This document shows positions 17,233-25,946 of a stretch of 64,000 bases of DNA, piece after piece. The stretch covers positions 186,001-250,000 of the forward strand of contig JAFEDH010000004.1 in the NCBI GenBank assembly GCA_018241695.1, written 5' to 3'. A model generated the notes under the pieces. It saw only the letters and a program-made list of their open reading frames with translations, was not told the origin of the DNA and made no database searches. Position 1 is the stretch's first letter; every line of letters starts with the position of its first letter. A program made the translations under genes and the position numbers. The stretch is from Pseudomonadota bacterium (GTDB taxonomy: Bacteria; Pseudomonadota; Gammaproteobacteria; Burkholderiales; Rhodocyclaceae).

Positions 17233-17790
17233 CTAAATTTTTGTCAGTGCATCAAGGCGGGAACGAAGCTCCGCCTCTGAAAGGCGGCCGAGCTTGACGC
17301 TACGTAACTCACCCGTCCTGTCGATGAACAGGGTGAAAGGCAGGGCCTGTGCGGTATTGCCAAGTTGTGCGGTCAGCCCGAGGACTGCGGGCGAGCCGAT
17401 CCAGAGCGGGTACGTAACCTGAAGTTCCTGGCCAAAGCGTTCGACCTGCTGTGGATCATCGATTGCGATGCCTATGAATTGAACACCATTGGAAGCAAAT
17501 GTGCGCTGGCTAAGCGACAAAGCAGGCATTTCTTCTTTACAGGGAGGGCACCAGGTAGCCCAGAAATTGATCACCAGGATTTTTCCGGGCCATTCCTCGA
17601 GGGTATGGGCGTGGCCTTGGAGATCAGTCAGCGGGATTTTTTTGAGTTGTGTGAGCGCGGGGTCCGACTGTGCGTTTTCGGGTGGAGATATTTCGGGGGG
17701 GAATACCTCTGTTCGCAGATGGTATCCGGCCCAGGCGGCCAGCAAGGCAATGCCGATCGTCAGGCACCACCCGAGAGCCCGCTTGCTCAT
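17233..17790 (-). CDS. TlpA/ResA-like membrane-anchored thioredoxin
   Basis: A 185-residue thiol-disulfide oxidoreductase with one N-terminal membrane anchor (about 7-23) and a periplasmic thioredoxin fold. The active site is WCPPC (C81, C84) in the ResA/TlpA context NFWATWCPPCKEEMP, and a cis-proline segment LPFTLFIDRTG follows. Such proteins reduce cytochrome c apoprotein or oxidase CuA sites, which would suit the cox cluster nearby, but the target is inferred. The start overlaps the stop of the upstream gene (ATGA). Confidence 0.9.
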   Translation of the reverse strand: MSKRALGWCLTIGIALLAAWAGYHLRTEVFPPEISPPENAQSDPALTQLKKIPLTDLQGHAHTLEEWPGKILVINFWATWCPPCKEEMPALSLSQRTFASNGVQFIGIAIDDPQQVERFGQELQVTYPLWIGSPAVLGLTAQLGNTAQALPFTLFIDRTGELRSVKLGRLSEAELRSRLDALTKI

Positions 17791-18395
17791 GCTTGCGTCA
17801 GAAGGGCGGCGACTGCACTGGCACGGGCGCGTCCCGGGCTGCCGTCGGTGTGGGAGGGGCGTTTGGAATGGCGCTCCATGACCAGGGGATAGATGAGCAG
17901 GGTTACGGGCATGTCATTCCAGTCCATATGAAACTCCGCTTCCGGATGTTCGCCGTTGTGACGCCGGCTTTCACCAGTCCGGTAGGAAATGTTGCGGGTG
18001 AGCAGGAAAATTTCCACATCCTTGGCACTGTCGGCAAACAGGTCAAGCTTGATGGCGGCATAGCGGCCGGCGGTTCCATCCAGTACGGCGCCAGTCAGAT
18101 AAGGCCGAAACTCTTCCAGAGTGCTCATGATTTCCAGGGCGGTTTGGCGCATCGTCCGCAGGCGATCCTGGTGCTCCGCTTCCTGATAGAGACTTTGGTG
18201 GATGCGCAACTCGGCTTCGACTTCCTCGTTGCTCGGCAGTGCTTCATCCTCATTGAAGCCCAGGCTGCGCGCGGCTTTTCGTTTGGCGCGACCGTAGTCG
18301 GCGATGCCATCCTCGGCCATCATGCGCGCTGCGAGATTGGCGATGGAACGGCGTGAGAAAGTGCTGGCCCGGGATACAGGTTTGTGGCGGGGCAT
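17787..18395 (-). CDS. Conserved hypothetical protein, possibly nucleotidyltransferase-like
   Basis: A 202-residue soluble protein with no signal peptide or membrane helix. The N-terminus is helical and basic (ANLAARMMAEDGIADYGRAKRKAARSLG). The middle contains YLTGAVLDGTAGRYAAIKLDLFADS, which faintly recalls the GS-X-D-X-D strand of nucleotidyltransferases, without the two clear Asp residues. Proteins of this type occur next to mpl in many betaproteobacteria, where some are mislabelled as UDP-N-acetylmuramate-alanine ligase. No function is established. It is divergent from mpl, 80 bases apart. Confidence 0.7.
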   Translation of the reverse strand: MPRHKPVSRASTFSRRSIANLAARMMAEDGIADYGRAKRKAARSLGFNEDEALPSNEEVEAELRIHQSLYQEAEHQDRLRTMRQTALEIMSTLEEFRPYLTGAVLDGTAGRYAAIKLDLFADSAKDVEIFLLTRNISYRTGESRRHNGEHPEAEFHMDWNDMPVTLLIYPLVMERHSKRPSHTDGSPGRARASAVAALLTQA

Positions 18396-18475
18396 GGCAA
18401 GCCGTCAAGGTAGAATGCCTGCCGATTCTACCTGCTGCAATCACTGCGGTTTCCCCAATTACAAGACATTCCTCC

Positions 18476-19840
18476 ATGCATATCCATATCTTGGGCATTT
18501 GCGGCACTTTCATGGGTGGGGTGGCTTTACTGGCCCGGGCTGCGGGCCATCGGGTAACCGGGTGCGATGCCAACGTGTATCCCCCCATGAGTACCCAGCT
18601 CGTCACCCAGGGCATTGATCTTGTGGAAGGATACGGTACCGATCAGCTGGCATTGCAGCCGGATATCTTCGTGGTCGGTAATGCCATTTCCAGAGGCAAC
18701 CCCTTGCTCGAGGCGATTCTGGATGCTGGCCTGCCCTATGTTTCGGGGCCTCAATGGCTGGCGGAACACATACTGCGTGGCAAGTGGGTGCTTGGCATCG
18801 CCGGGACCCATGGCAAAACCACCACAACATCCCTCTTGGCCTGGATTCTCGAATACGCCGGACTAGACCCCGGGTTCCTGATCGGGGGCGTCCCGCTGGA
18901 TTTCGGCGTGTCGGCCAGGTTGACCGATGCCTCCTTTTTTGTGATCGAGGCAGACGAGTACGACACTGCCTTTTGTGACAAGCGTTCCAAATTTGTGCAT
19001 TACCGGCCGCGAACCCTGGTTCTGAATAACCTGGAATACGATCACGCTGATATCTTTCACGATCTTGCTGCTATTGAAACCCAATTTCACCATTTATTGC
19101 GCACAATACCGGCTACGGGTCTGGTCGTCGTCAATGGTGCGGAGCCGGCTTTGCAACGTGTTCTGGATTTGGGTTGCTGGGCCCAGGTAGAACGGTTTGG
19201 CCCCGGCTGCACCTGGACCACCCGTGCTGCGGGTGCTGGGCGATGGGAGGTATGGCAGGAGGGCATGGCCCTGGGGCGTGAGGTTTTTCCGCTTGCGGGT
19301 GAACACAATCGTGCCAATGCTCTTGCCGCGCTTCTGGCTGCTCGGCATGTGGGCGTGCCTCCAAGCGTGGCTTTGCAGGCATTATCGGTGTTCAAGGGGG
19401 TCAGACGCCGTCTGGAGTTGCGTGGCACGGTGGATGGAGTATCCCTTTACGACGATTTTGCCCACCACCCGACTGCAATTGCGGCAACCCTGGGCGGGTT
19501 GCGTGGGGATACGGATGGAGGACGCATTCTTGCGGTACTTGAGCCGCGCTCCAACACCATGAAACTTGGCACCATGAAAGCGCAGCTTCCAGCTTCGCTG
19601 GAAAAGGCGGACCTTACCTTTTGCTACGCCAAGGGACTAGGATGGGATGCCGCCACCGCTTTGGCGCCTCTCGGGGTTCGCGCACAGGTTTTCGACGATC
19701 TGGATGTTCTGGTTGCCGCAGTCGCAGATGAGGCGCGAAATGGGGATCGGGTGCTGGTGATGAGCAATGGCGGTTTTGGCGGGATCCATGAACGACTTTT
19801 GCAAGCGTTTCGCACCCGTGCCAGACATCAGGCAGAATAA
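18476..19840 (+). CDS. mpl: UDP-N-acetylmuramate:L-Ala-gamma-D-Glu-meso-DAP ligase
   Basis: A 454-residue Mur ligase for peptidoglycan recycling: it joins the recovered tripeptide to UDP-MurNAc. The N-terminal nucleotide-binding turn is HILGICGTFMGGVA, which tells Mpl from MurC. The P-loop is GTHGKTTT (110-117), and EADEYDTAF and NGGFGGIHERLL, typical of Mpl, are present. The longer open frame upstream lacks conservation, so the ATG at 18476 is used. Confidence 0.94.
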   Translation: MHIHILGICGTFMGGVALLARAAGHRVTGCDANVYPPMSTQLVTQGIDLVEGYGTDQLALQPDIFVVGNAISRGNPLLEAILDAGLPYVSGPQWLAEHILRGKWVLGIAGTHGKTTTTSLLAWILEYAGLDPGFLIGGVPLDFGVSARLTDASFFVIEADEYDTAFCDKRSKFVHYRPRTLVLNNLEYDHADIFHDLAAIETQFHHLLRTIPATGLVVVNGAEPALQRVLDLGCWAQVERFGPGCTWTTRAAGAGRWEVWQEGMALGREVFPLAGEHNRANALAALLAARHVGVPPSVALQALSVFKGVRRRLELRGTVDGVSLYDDFAHHPTAIAATLGGLRGDTDGGRILAVLEPRSNTMKLGTMKAQLPASLEKADLTFCYAKGLGWDAATALAPLGVRAQVFDDLDVLVAAVADEARNGDRVLVMSNGGFGGIHERLLQAFRTRARHQAE

Positions 19841-19975
19841 AAAACAGCCCACCGGAACCCCGGCGGGCTGCCATCTCCTCTTCCAATAGTTACCTCGTCC
19901 GGCCGAAACAGCAAAAAAGCCGAGAGCAGGCGGTTCTTTTTGGGGCGGTCTCACCCCGGATATGGTTTTTGCCTA
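19839..19975 (-). ncRNA. Candidate small RNA between mpl and coxB (speculative)
   Basis: On the minus strand, GTACAA/TTTTTA in plus-strand reading at 20005-20010 and 19982-19987 gives TTGTAC-N17-TAAAAA, a fair sigma-70 promoter. A transcript from about 19975 would reach the minus-oriented terminator hairpin at 19845-19870 with its T-run, giving about 135 nucleotides. No open frame with a ribosome-binding site was seen in it. The promoter is only moderately similar to consensus. Confidence 0.2.
19845..19870 (-). terminator. Terminator-like hairpin oriented for minus-strand transcripts
   Basis: CAGCCCACCGG-AACC-CCGGCGGGCTG forms an 11-bp stem with one A-C mismatch. On the minus strand it is followed by six T; on the plus strand there is no T-run after it. 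It would therefore stop minus-strand RNA, although no minus-strand gene is known upstream of it. Confidence 0.5.
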
Positions 19976-20121
19976 CTGCTATTTTTATGTGCAACAAGAT
20001 GGTGGTACAACCCTGAAACAATTCGGACCGGAATAATTAAATCCAAACCATCTTACTTTACCCGTAGCCGCGGGTATGATGCAACCGCTTTAAATCCAAA
20101 AAGATTCCTGTCGGGCGTGTA

Positions 20122-20127
20122 TATAAT
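20122..20127 (+). promoter_or_regulatory. Probable -10 box of the cox operon promoter
   Basis: The exact sigma-70 -10 sequence TATAAT lies 188 bases before the coxB start. No good -35 hexamer is found 16-18 bases upstream, so an activator may be required. Transcription would start near 20134 and give a long structured leader. Confidence 0.5.
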
Positions 20128-20315
20128 CGCCACCCGGCCAGTTCTGTAGATGTGACTCCATTCGGGAGTTTGACCGGAGCCGTCCGGGTACAAGATGTGG
20201 CGAGAAATCGATTCTGTTGGTGGAAATCGCTGTGACATGCATTCGCCCGCGTGCACTTCACGGGTACTTACTTGAAGTGGCCGGGCTGCGTCTTTGAACT
20301 TTTGGGAGGACTGGG

Positions 20316-21458
20316 GTGAAGAAAATCACCAATAAAACAGCCATCAGGTTGGCGGCGGCATTCGCTGCCGGAATTGCGTTTACCGGAACCGCGCTGGCGG
20401 AAATGCAACTCAACATGGGATTCCCGGTGACCGCGGCTGGTCAGACGGCTTACCACCTGCATAACCTGATCAACATCATCTGCCTGATCATCTTCATCGG
20501 TGTATTCGGGGTGATGGGGTACTCCATGATTTACCACCGTAAATCAAAGGGCCACAAACCTGCGGAGTTCCACGAGAACCTTACCGTGGAGATTCTCTGG
20601 ACGGCGATCCCCTTGCTGATCTTGATCATTATCGCGATTCCTGCGACCAAGGCCTTGATCTCTCTCAAGGATACTTCCGATTCCGATATCACTATCAAGG
20701 CTACGGGATACCAGTGGAAGTGGGGGTATGACTACCTCAAGGGTGAGGGTGAGGGCATCAAGTTCATGAGTGTGCTGGCTACGCCGCAGGCGCAGATCAA
20801 GGGACAGGAACCCAAGGACGAGCACTATCTGCTGGAAGTGGATAATCCGATCGTGGTTCCCGTCGGCAAGAAGGTTCGTATCCTGACCACCTCGAACGAC
20901 GTGATTCACTCCTGGGCCATGCCCGCGTTTGGCGTCAAGCAGGATGCGGTACCCGGCTTTATCCGTGATACCCAGTTCCGTGCCGAGAAAGAAGGAACCT
21001 ATCGTGGGCAATGTTCCGAGTTGTGTGGCAAGGACCATGGCTTCATGCCCATCGTGGTGGAAGTCGTTTCTGCCGACAAGTACGCGACCTGGGTCGATGA
21101 ACAGAAAAAGAAGATGGCTGCCGCCATGGGCGATCCCAACAAGGTATGGACGCTAGATGAATCCAAGGCCTATGGTGAGAAGCTCTACAACGCCAACTGT
21201 GCTGCCTGCCACCAGGCAACCGGCAAGGGCATTCCCGGCGCATTCCCTGCCCTGGATGGATCCAAGATTGTCACGGGTCCCAAGGAAGGGCATCTGGCAG
21301 TGGTCGTGAATGGCCGGCCCGGTACCGCGATGGCGGCTTTTGGCAAGCAGTTGTCCGATACCGAAATTGCCGCAATCGTTACCTACGAACGCAATGCCTG
21401 GGGTAACAAGACCGGAGAAGTGGTGCAACCTGCCGAAGTCAAGGCGGCACACAAATAA
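20316..21458 (+). CDS. coxB: Cytochrome c oxidase subunit II with fused cytochrome c domain
   Basis: A 380-residue subunit II: cleavable signal peptide (1-29), two membrane helices (about 48-70 and 92-114), a periplasmic cupredoxin domain with the full CuA set (H198, C233, E235, C237, H241, M244) and a C-terminal cytochrome c domain (CAACH at 295-299; Met339 is the likely sixth ligand). It receives electrons from cytochrome c and passes them to heme a in subunit I; the fused heme makes it caa3-like. It starts with GTG after GGGAGGA and heads the cox operon. Confidence 0.97.
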   Translation: MKKITNKTAIRLAAAFAAGIAFTGTALAEMQLNMGFPVTAAGQTAYHLHNLINIICLIIFIGVFGVMGYSMIYHRKSKGHKPAEFHENLTVEILWTAIPLLILIIIAIPATKALISLKDTSDSDITIKATGYQWKWGYDYLKGEGEGIKFMSVLATPQAQIKGQEPKDEHYLLEVDNPIVVPVGKKVRILTTSNDVIHSWAMPAFGVKQDAVPGFIRDTQFRAEKEGTYRGQCSELCGKDHGFMPIVVEVVSADKYATWVDEQKKKMAAAMGDPNKVWTLDESKAYGEKLYNANCAACHQATGKGIPGAFPALDGSKIVTGPKEGHLAVVVNGRPGTAMAAFGKQLSDTEIAAIVTYERNAWGNKTGEVVQPAEVKAAHK

Positions 21459-21532
21459 TCATCCTGGACTTTTGTGGCGTCAATCGCCACAAAAGTCGGA
21501 ACGCGATCTGGAATAGGGATAAGGAGATCACG

Positions 21533-23113
21533 ATGGAAGCAGTACACGCAGGCGCTCATGGTCATGACCATGGACACCACCCAACCGGGCTGATGCGCTG
21601 GATTACCACGACCAACCACAAGGATATCGGCACGATGTACCTGTGGTTCAGCTTTACCATGTTCATGGTGGGCGGTGCCATGGCCATGGTCATCCGCGCC
21701 GAACTGTTTGAACCCGGATTGCAGATTGTTTCACCCGAATTCTTTAACCAGATGATCACCCTGCATGCCTTGATCATGGTGTTCGGGGCCATCATGCCGG
21801 CCTTCGTCGGATTCGCCAACTGGATGATTCCTCTCCAGATCGGTGCCTCGGACATGGCTTTTGCCCGGATGAACAACTGGAGTTTCTGGATCCTGCCCGT
21901 TGCGGGCTCGATGCTGATTCTCTCCCTGTTCGTACCCGGCGGGGCTGCCGGAACCGGCTGGACCATGTATCCCCCCCTGTCCATCCAGATGGGTATGGGC
22001 ATGGATTTCGCCATCTTCGGCCTTCACTTGCTGGGAATGTCGTCGATCATGGGTTCCATCAACATCATCACCACGATCCTGAACCTGCGTGCGCCCGGCA
22101 TGAGCCTGATGCGCATGCCCCTGTTCTGCTGGACCTGGCTGATCACCGCATATCTGCTGCTGGCGGTGATGCCGGTACTGGCAGGTGCCATCACCATGCT
22201 GCTGACCGATCGTCATTTCGGTACCAGCTTTTTCAATGCTGCCGGCGGTGGCGATCCGGTGATGTTCCAGCACATCTTCTGGTTCTTCGGTCACCCTGAG
22301 GTGTACATCATCGCCTTGCCCGCATTTGGTGTGATCTCACAGGTGATCCCCGCCTTTTCGCGCAAGCATATCTTCGGCTATGCCTCCATGGTGTACGCCA
22401 TTGCGGCGATCGCGCTGATTTCCTTCTTCGTGTGGGCGCACCACATGTTCACCACCGGCATTCCGCTGACCGGCCAACTGTACTTCATGTATGCCACCAT
22501 GCTGATTGCGGTACCAACCGGGGTGAAGGTATTCAACTGGACAGCCACCATGTGGAAGGGGGCGCTGAGTTTTGAGACTCCGATGCTCTTTGCCATCGGC
22601 TTCCTGTTTCTCTTCACGCTCGGGGGCTTTAGCGGCCTGGTGTGCGCCATCACCGCGATTGATATCCAGTTGCAGGATACCTACTACGTTGTCGCCCACT
22701 TCCATTATGTGATGGTGGCAGGCGCCTTGTTCTCCGCCTATGCCGGAGCCTATTACTGGCTGCCCAAGTGGACCGGTCATATGTACAACGAGACTCTGGG
22801 CAAGCTGCACTTCTGGCTGACCCTGATCTTTTTCAACATGACCTTCTTCGTGCAACACTTCCTTGGTCTGGCCGGAATGCCGCGCCGCGTTCCCGATTAC
22901 GCGCTGCAGTTCGCCGAATTCAACAAGATTTCCTCCATTGGTTCTTTCGGGCTGGGCATTTCCCAGCTGCTCTTCCTCTACATTGTCATCAAGACCATCA
23001 AGGGCGGCCCAAAAGCCGGAGACAAACCCTGGGATGGCGCCGAGGGCCTGGAGTGGACGGTGCCTTCCCCCGCGCCCCATCACACCTTTGAAGACCCTCC
23101 GGTCATCAAATGA
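21533..23113 (+). CDS. coxA: Cytochrome c oxidase subunit I (aa3 type)
   Basis: A 526-residue, 12-helix catalytic subunit carrying heme a and the heme a3-CuB centre that reduces oxygen to water. Seen: FGHPEVYI with the cross-linked His-Tyr pair, HHMFTTG with the two CuB histidines, the K-channel segment [10 protein letters not shown] and HFHYVMVAG with the heme-binding histidines of helix X. An extra His-rich N-terminus ([12 protein letters not shown]) precedes helix I. It lies 74 bases after coxB with a clear ribosome-binding site (AAGGAGA). Confidence 0.98.
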   Translation: MEAVHAGAHGHDHGHHPTGLMRWITTTNHKDIGTMYLWFSFTMFMVGGAMAMVIRAELFEPGLQIVSPEFFNQMITLHALIMVFGAIMPAFVGFANWMIPLQIGASDMAFARMNNWSFWILPVAGSMLILSLFVPGGAAGTGWTMYPPLSIQMGMGMDFAIFGLHLLGMSSIMGSINIITTILNLRAPGMSLMRMPLFCWTWLITAYLLLAVMPVLAGAITMLLTDRHFGTSFFNAAGGGDPVMFQHIFWFFGHPEVYIIALPAFGVISQVIPAFSRKHIFGYASMVYAIAAIALISFFVWAHHMFTTGIPLTGQLYFMYATMLIAVPTGVKVFNWTATMWKGALSFETPMLFAIGFLFLFTLGGFSGLVCAITAIDIQLQDTYYVVAHFHYVMVAGALFSAYAGAYYWLPKWTGHMYNETLGKLHFWLTLIFFNMTFFVQHFLGLAGMPRRVPDYALQFAEFNKISSIGSFGLGISQLLFLYIVIKTIKGGPKAGDKPWDGAEGLEWTVPSPAPHHTFEDPPVIK

Positions 23114-23126
23114 AGGAGGCGGAATC

Positions 23127-23252
23127 GTGCCGATGAGCAAGGAAGACCAGGCTGCCCTGCGCGCCCGCAATCTGCGGACAGGGCTGATCGCAGGCTCGAT
23201 CGCGCTGACGCTGTTCGTCGGCGTGATTCTGCGTCGCTGGATGATGGGCTGA
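23127..23252 (+). CDS. Cytochrome oxidase small assembly protein
   Basis: A 41-residue protein with one membrane helix (about residues 18-36) after a basic, charged N-terminus (MSKEDQAALRARNLRTG). Small proteins of this form lie between coxA and ctaG in many betaproteobacteria. The GTG at 23127 has an ideal ribosome-binding site (AAGGAGG, 7-base spacing); the ATG at 23133 would shorten it by two codons. It is probably linked to oxidase assembly by position only. Confidence 0.8.
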   Translation: MPMSKEDQAALRARNLRTGLIAGSIALTLFVGVILRRWMMG

Positions 23253-23258
23253 AGATCA

Positions 23259-23816
23259 ATGGCGATGGCGGATACACGCAAAACCGCCCTGCACCTTGTG
23301 GTGCTGGTCGTCGCCATGTTCGGTTTCGGCTTCCTGCTCGTTCCGTTCTATTCGGTTCTATGCAATCTGACAAAACAGAATGTCCTGGATGGACCGGATG
23401 AAATACGGGCCAGTTCCCAGGTGGACATGACACGTACGGTAACCGTCGAATTCGATACGAACCTGCGGCGCCTGCCTTGGGAATTTCGCGCATTGCAGCC
23501 CAGCGTGCAGGTCCACCCCGGGCAGCTGACCCAGGTGGTGTTCGAGGTCAGCAATGAAAAGAACCGTGCGGTGAGCGGACAGGCGATTCCCAGCTATGGC
23601 CCTGCGTATGTGGGGCAGTTTTTCAAGAAAGTGGAGTGCTTTTGCTTTTCCCGCCAGACGCTGGGGCCTCGTGAAACACGGCAGATGCCTGTCGTGTTTG
23701 TACTCGATCCGGCGATACCGAAGGACGTGAAGACGATCACTCTGTCCTACACTTTCTTCGAGGTTGAAGGAAATGACCCCCGGCAGGGGCAGTCGGATGC
23801 GAGGTCTGGAGCATGA
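23259..23816 (+). CDS. ctaG: Cytochrome c oxidase assembly protein CtaG/Cox11
   Basis: A 185-residue protein with one N-terminal membrane helix and a periplasmic beta-domain that delivers copper to the CuB site of subunit I. The copper-binding motif ECFCF and the downstream DPAIPKDVKTITLSYTFF block identify the Cox11 family. The PFYSVLCNLTKQN stretch after the helix is also typical. It overlaps the next gene by 4 bases (ATGA). Confidence 0.95.
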   Translation: MAMADTRKTALHLVVLVVAMFGFGFLLVPFYSVLCNLTKQNVLDGPDEIRASSQVDMTRTVTVEFDTNLRRLPWEFRALQPSVQVHPGQLTQVVFEVSNEKNRAVSGQAIPSYGPAYVGQFFKKVECFCFSRQTLGPRETRQMPVVFVLDPAIPKDVKTITLSYTFFEVEGNDPRQGQSDARSGA

Positions 23817-23995
23817 GCGAGGGGCGTAGCCCGTGGCGGGCGGCACTGGGAGCCATGGTCGGTCTGCGCACCCGTGCGGATTTCGAGCGTGATGTGGCCG
23901 GACTCAACATCAAGCATGTGCTGGCAGCGGGTGTCGTGCTCATGATTCTGTTCGTTGGTACCCTGGTTACCATCGTGCGCTGGGTCACCCGCTAG
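23813..23995 (+). CDS. DUF2970 small membrane protein
   Basis: A 60-residue protein with a basic amphipathic N-terminus (SPWRAALGAMVGLRTRADFERD) and one membrane helix (about 34-56). DUF2970 proteins occur between ctaG and coxC in betaproteobacterial cox clusters. Function is unknown. It overlaps ctaG (ATGA), so translational coupling is likely. Confidence 0.85.
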   Translation: MSEGRSPWRAALGAMVGLRTRADFERDVAGLNIKHVLAAGVVLMILFVGTLVTIVRWVTR

Positions 23996-24038
23996 AGATT
24001 CGAATAACAGACTCAACATTTTTCAGGAGGTAGTCAAA

Positions 24039-24890
24039 ATGAGTCAGCAGGTCAGCCGTTATTTTGTTCCGGAGCCTTCGCATTGGCCGATATTCGGCTC
24101 CATGGCTCTCTTCTGCATGGCCAGTGGCGCTGCCCTGTGGATGAACAAGGTTCATGCCGGCCCCTGGGTGTTCGTCACCGGCCTTGCAATTCTCGCGTAC
24201 ATGCTTTTCGGCTGGTTCGGAACCGTGATCCGGGAGTCGGAAGGCGGGCGATATAACAAACAGGTGGATACTTCCTTCCGCTGGAGCATGGGCTGGTTCA
24301 TCTTCTCCGAGGTGATGTTTTTTGCCGCATTTTTTGGCGCGCTGTTTTATACCCGGGTACTCTCGGTGCCTGATCTGGCCAGTGGCGACAACCTTGCGCT
24401 GCTATACCATGGGTTTACCGATGTCTGGCCCAATGCCGGGCCGGCCTTCAAGGAAACTTTCCATCCCATGGAGCCATGGGGGCTGCCTGCCATCAATACT
24501 GCGCTTCTGTTGAGTTCAGGGGCCACCCTGACCTGGGCGCACTGGGGATTGCTCAAAGACAATCGCAAGCAGCTGATTATTGGTCTGGCGCTCACGGTAA
24601 TTCTGGGCGCGCTGTTTCTGACTTTCCAGGTTCATGAGTATGGTGAAGCCTACGAGCATCTGAACCTGAAACTGACCACAGGTGTTTATGGTTCCACCTT
24701 CTTCATGCTGACCGGGTTCCATGGATTTCACGTCACCCTTGGGGCCACCATGTTGACGGTAATCCTGCTGCGCTCCATTGCTGGACATTTCAAACCTGAC
24801 CATCATTTCGCCTTCGAAGCCGTGGCCTGGTACTGGCACTTCGTTGACGTGGTATGGCTGCTGCTTTTCGTGCTGGTGTATTGGCTTTGA
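24039..24890 (+). CDS. coxC: Cytochrome c oxidase subunit III
   Basis: A 283-residue, seven-helix subunit III. Family features are WFIFSEVMFFAAFFGALFY, HEYGEAYEHLNLKLTTGVYGSTFF (written here in part) and FEAVAWYWHFVDVVWLLLF at the C-terminus. It supports proton uptake and stability of subunit I. The ATG at 24039 follows a strong AGGAGG ribosome-binding site. A long perfect hairpin terminator follows. Confidence 0.97.
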   Translation: MSQQVSRYFVPEPSHWPIFGSMALFCMASGAALWMNKVHAGPWVFVTGLAILAYMLFGWFGTVIRESEGGRYNKQVDTSFRWSMGWFIFSEVMFFAAFFGALFYTRVLSVPDLASGDNLALLYHGFTDVWPNAGPAFKETFHPMEPWGLPAINTALLLSSGATLTWAHWGLLKDNRKQLIIGLALTVILGALFLTFQVHEYGEAYEHLNLKLTTGVYGSTFFMLTGFHGFHVTLGATMLTVILLRSIAGHFKPDHHFAFEAVAWYWHFVDVVWLLLFVLVYWL

Positions 24891-24911
24891 GTGCTTGATC
24901 CGGCACCTTGC

Positions 24912-24948
24912 AAACGAAGACGCCGCCAGCAGGGCGGCGTCTTCGTTT
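24912..24948. terminator. Bidirectional hairpin between coxC and DUF2909
   Basis: A perfect 16-bp stem (arms 24912-24927 and 24933-24948, loop of 5) with a GC-rich core and short A/T ends. It lies between convergent genes and ends the coxB-to-coxC operon on the plus strand. The T-run is short. Confidence 0.85.
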
Positions 24949-24963
24949 GAGGACCTGGTGCGA

Positions 24964-25158
24964 TCAAAGGTGGCCGTGAATGAAACCCAGGCGCCTGGAA
25001 ATGATCAATAGCAGGAACAATCCGATCGAAAGTACGATGCGTACCGTCAGAGCCTTGACGGTACGTGGATCGCGGCCCTTGTTCCTGAGCAGAAAATACA
25101 GGGCGGAACCAAGACTGTAGAGAATGAAGAACAGAAACAATATGACGAGGATGCGCAC
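24964..25158 (-). CDS. Twin transmembrane helix protein (DUF2909)
   Basis: A 64-residue protein with two membrane helices (about 3-23 and 39-55) separated by a basic loop (RNKGRDPRTVKALTVRI), the layout of DUF2909. It sits opposite to the cox genes but inside their cluster, as in other betaproteobacteria. The start codon is GTG. No function is known. Confidence 0.85.
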   Translation of the reverse strand: MRILVILFLFFILYSLGSALYFLLRNKGRDPRTVKALTVRIVLSIGLFLLLIISRRLGFIHGHL

Positions 25159-25226
25159 GATGGAATGCTCCGGAAAGGGCGCTCATGTTACCTCCGCCAG
25201 CAGGCTCTCCGGATGGTCTGAGTGAA

Positions 25227-25946
25227 ATGCGCCGATCCACACTTTTCGCCGGACTGCTGCTCATCGCTGTCATTGGAACCTGTGTCGCCGCAGGCGGCTG
25301 GCAACTGCACCGTGCCGCCTACAAGGAGGCTTTGCAGGCCCGCGCACATGCGGTGGCGGAGGAGGCACCCGTGTCCATCACTCAGGGTGTGGCCTCGGTG
25401 GAGGCACTGGAATTTCACCGGGTCGAGGCATCAGGATTCTGGGCCGCAGAGAAAACGATTCTCATCGACAACAAGATATCCGACGGTGTCGTCGGCTATC
25501 AGGTGGTGACTCCGCTCAAACTCGATGGTGCAGGCGGATACGTGCTGGTGAATCGTGGCTGGATCGCCGCACCGCGCCTGCGCAGCGAATTGCCAACCAT
25601 CATCACGCCCGAGGGCCGGGTGACCATTACCGGTACGGCGAGTCAGGGCAATGGCCACTTTATCGAGCTTTCCAGTAATGCGATCCAGGGCAGGGTCTGG
25701 GAAAATCTCACCGTGGAGCGCTTTGCACAGTGGTCAGGGTTGCACCTCGAGCCTCTGATCGTGTATCAGCAGGGGGGGGCAGCAGATGGCCTGCGCCGTA
25801 CCGAAGCCATATCCGGGGAAGGCTATATGACGGCCGCGCGCCATCGTGGCTATGCAATCACCTGGTTTTCCCTTGCGGCTGTTTTCCTGATTCTTGGGAT
25901 CTATGCCGGGTTCAAATCTTCAGGCACACATGAACAAAACGACTAA
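25227..25946 (+). CDS. SURF1 family oxidase assembly protein
   Basis: A 239-residue protein with one membrane helix at each end and a periplasmic domain between. SURF1 marks are GGWQLHRAAYKEAL near the start, VGYQVVTPLKL, VLVNRGWIAAPR and the C-terminal HRGYAITWFSLAAV. SURF1 helps insert heme a into subunit I. The frame also offers an ATG at 25185 with an AAAGGG signal, only 26 bases from the divergent DUF2909 start; 25227 is preferred because the first helix starts just after it. Confidence 0.92.
   Translation: MRRSTLFAGLLLIAVIGTCVAAGGWQLHRAAYKEALQARAHAVAEEAPVSITQGVASVEALEFHRVEASGFWAAEKTILIDNKISDGVVGYQVVTPLKLDGAGGYVLVNRGWIAAPRLRSELPTIITPEGRVTITGTASQGNGHFIELSSNAIQGRVWENLTVERFAQWSGLHLEPLIVYQQGGAADGLRRTEAISGEGYMTAARHRGYAITWFSLAAVFLILGIYAGFKSSGTHEQND

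Larger units (their letters stand above)
19841..20315. other. 475-base intergenic region mpl-coxB
   Basis: There is no convincing protein gene here. Left part: the minus-oriented hairpin (19845-19870) and a second A/T-flanked weak hairpin (about 19914-19943) that could end mpl transcription. Middle: AT-rich DNA with an exact TATAAT at 20122-20127. Right part: a leader of about 180 bases with three short perfect stems (arms 20155-20159/20165-20169, 20174-20178/20183-20187, 20254-20260/20273-20279) ending at the GGGAGGA ribosome-binding site of coxB. Confidence 0.6.
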
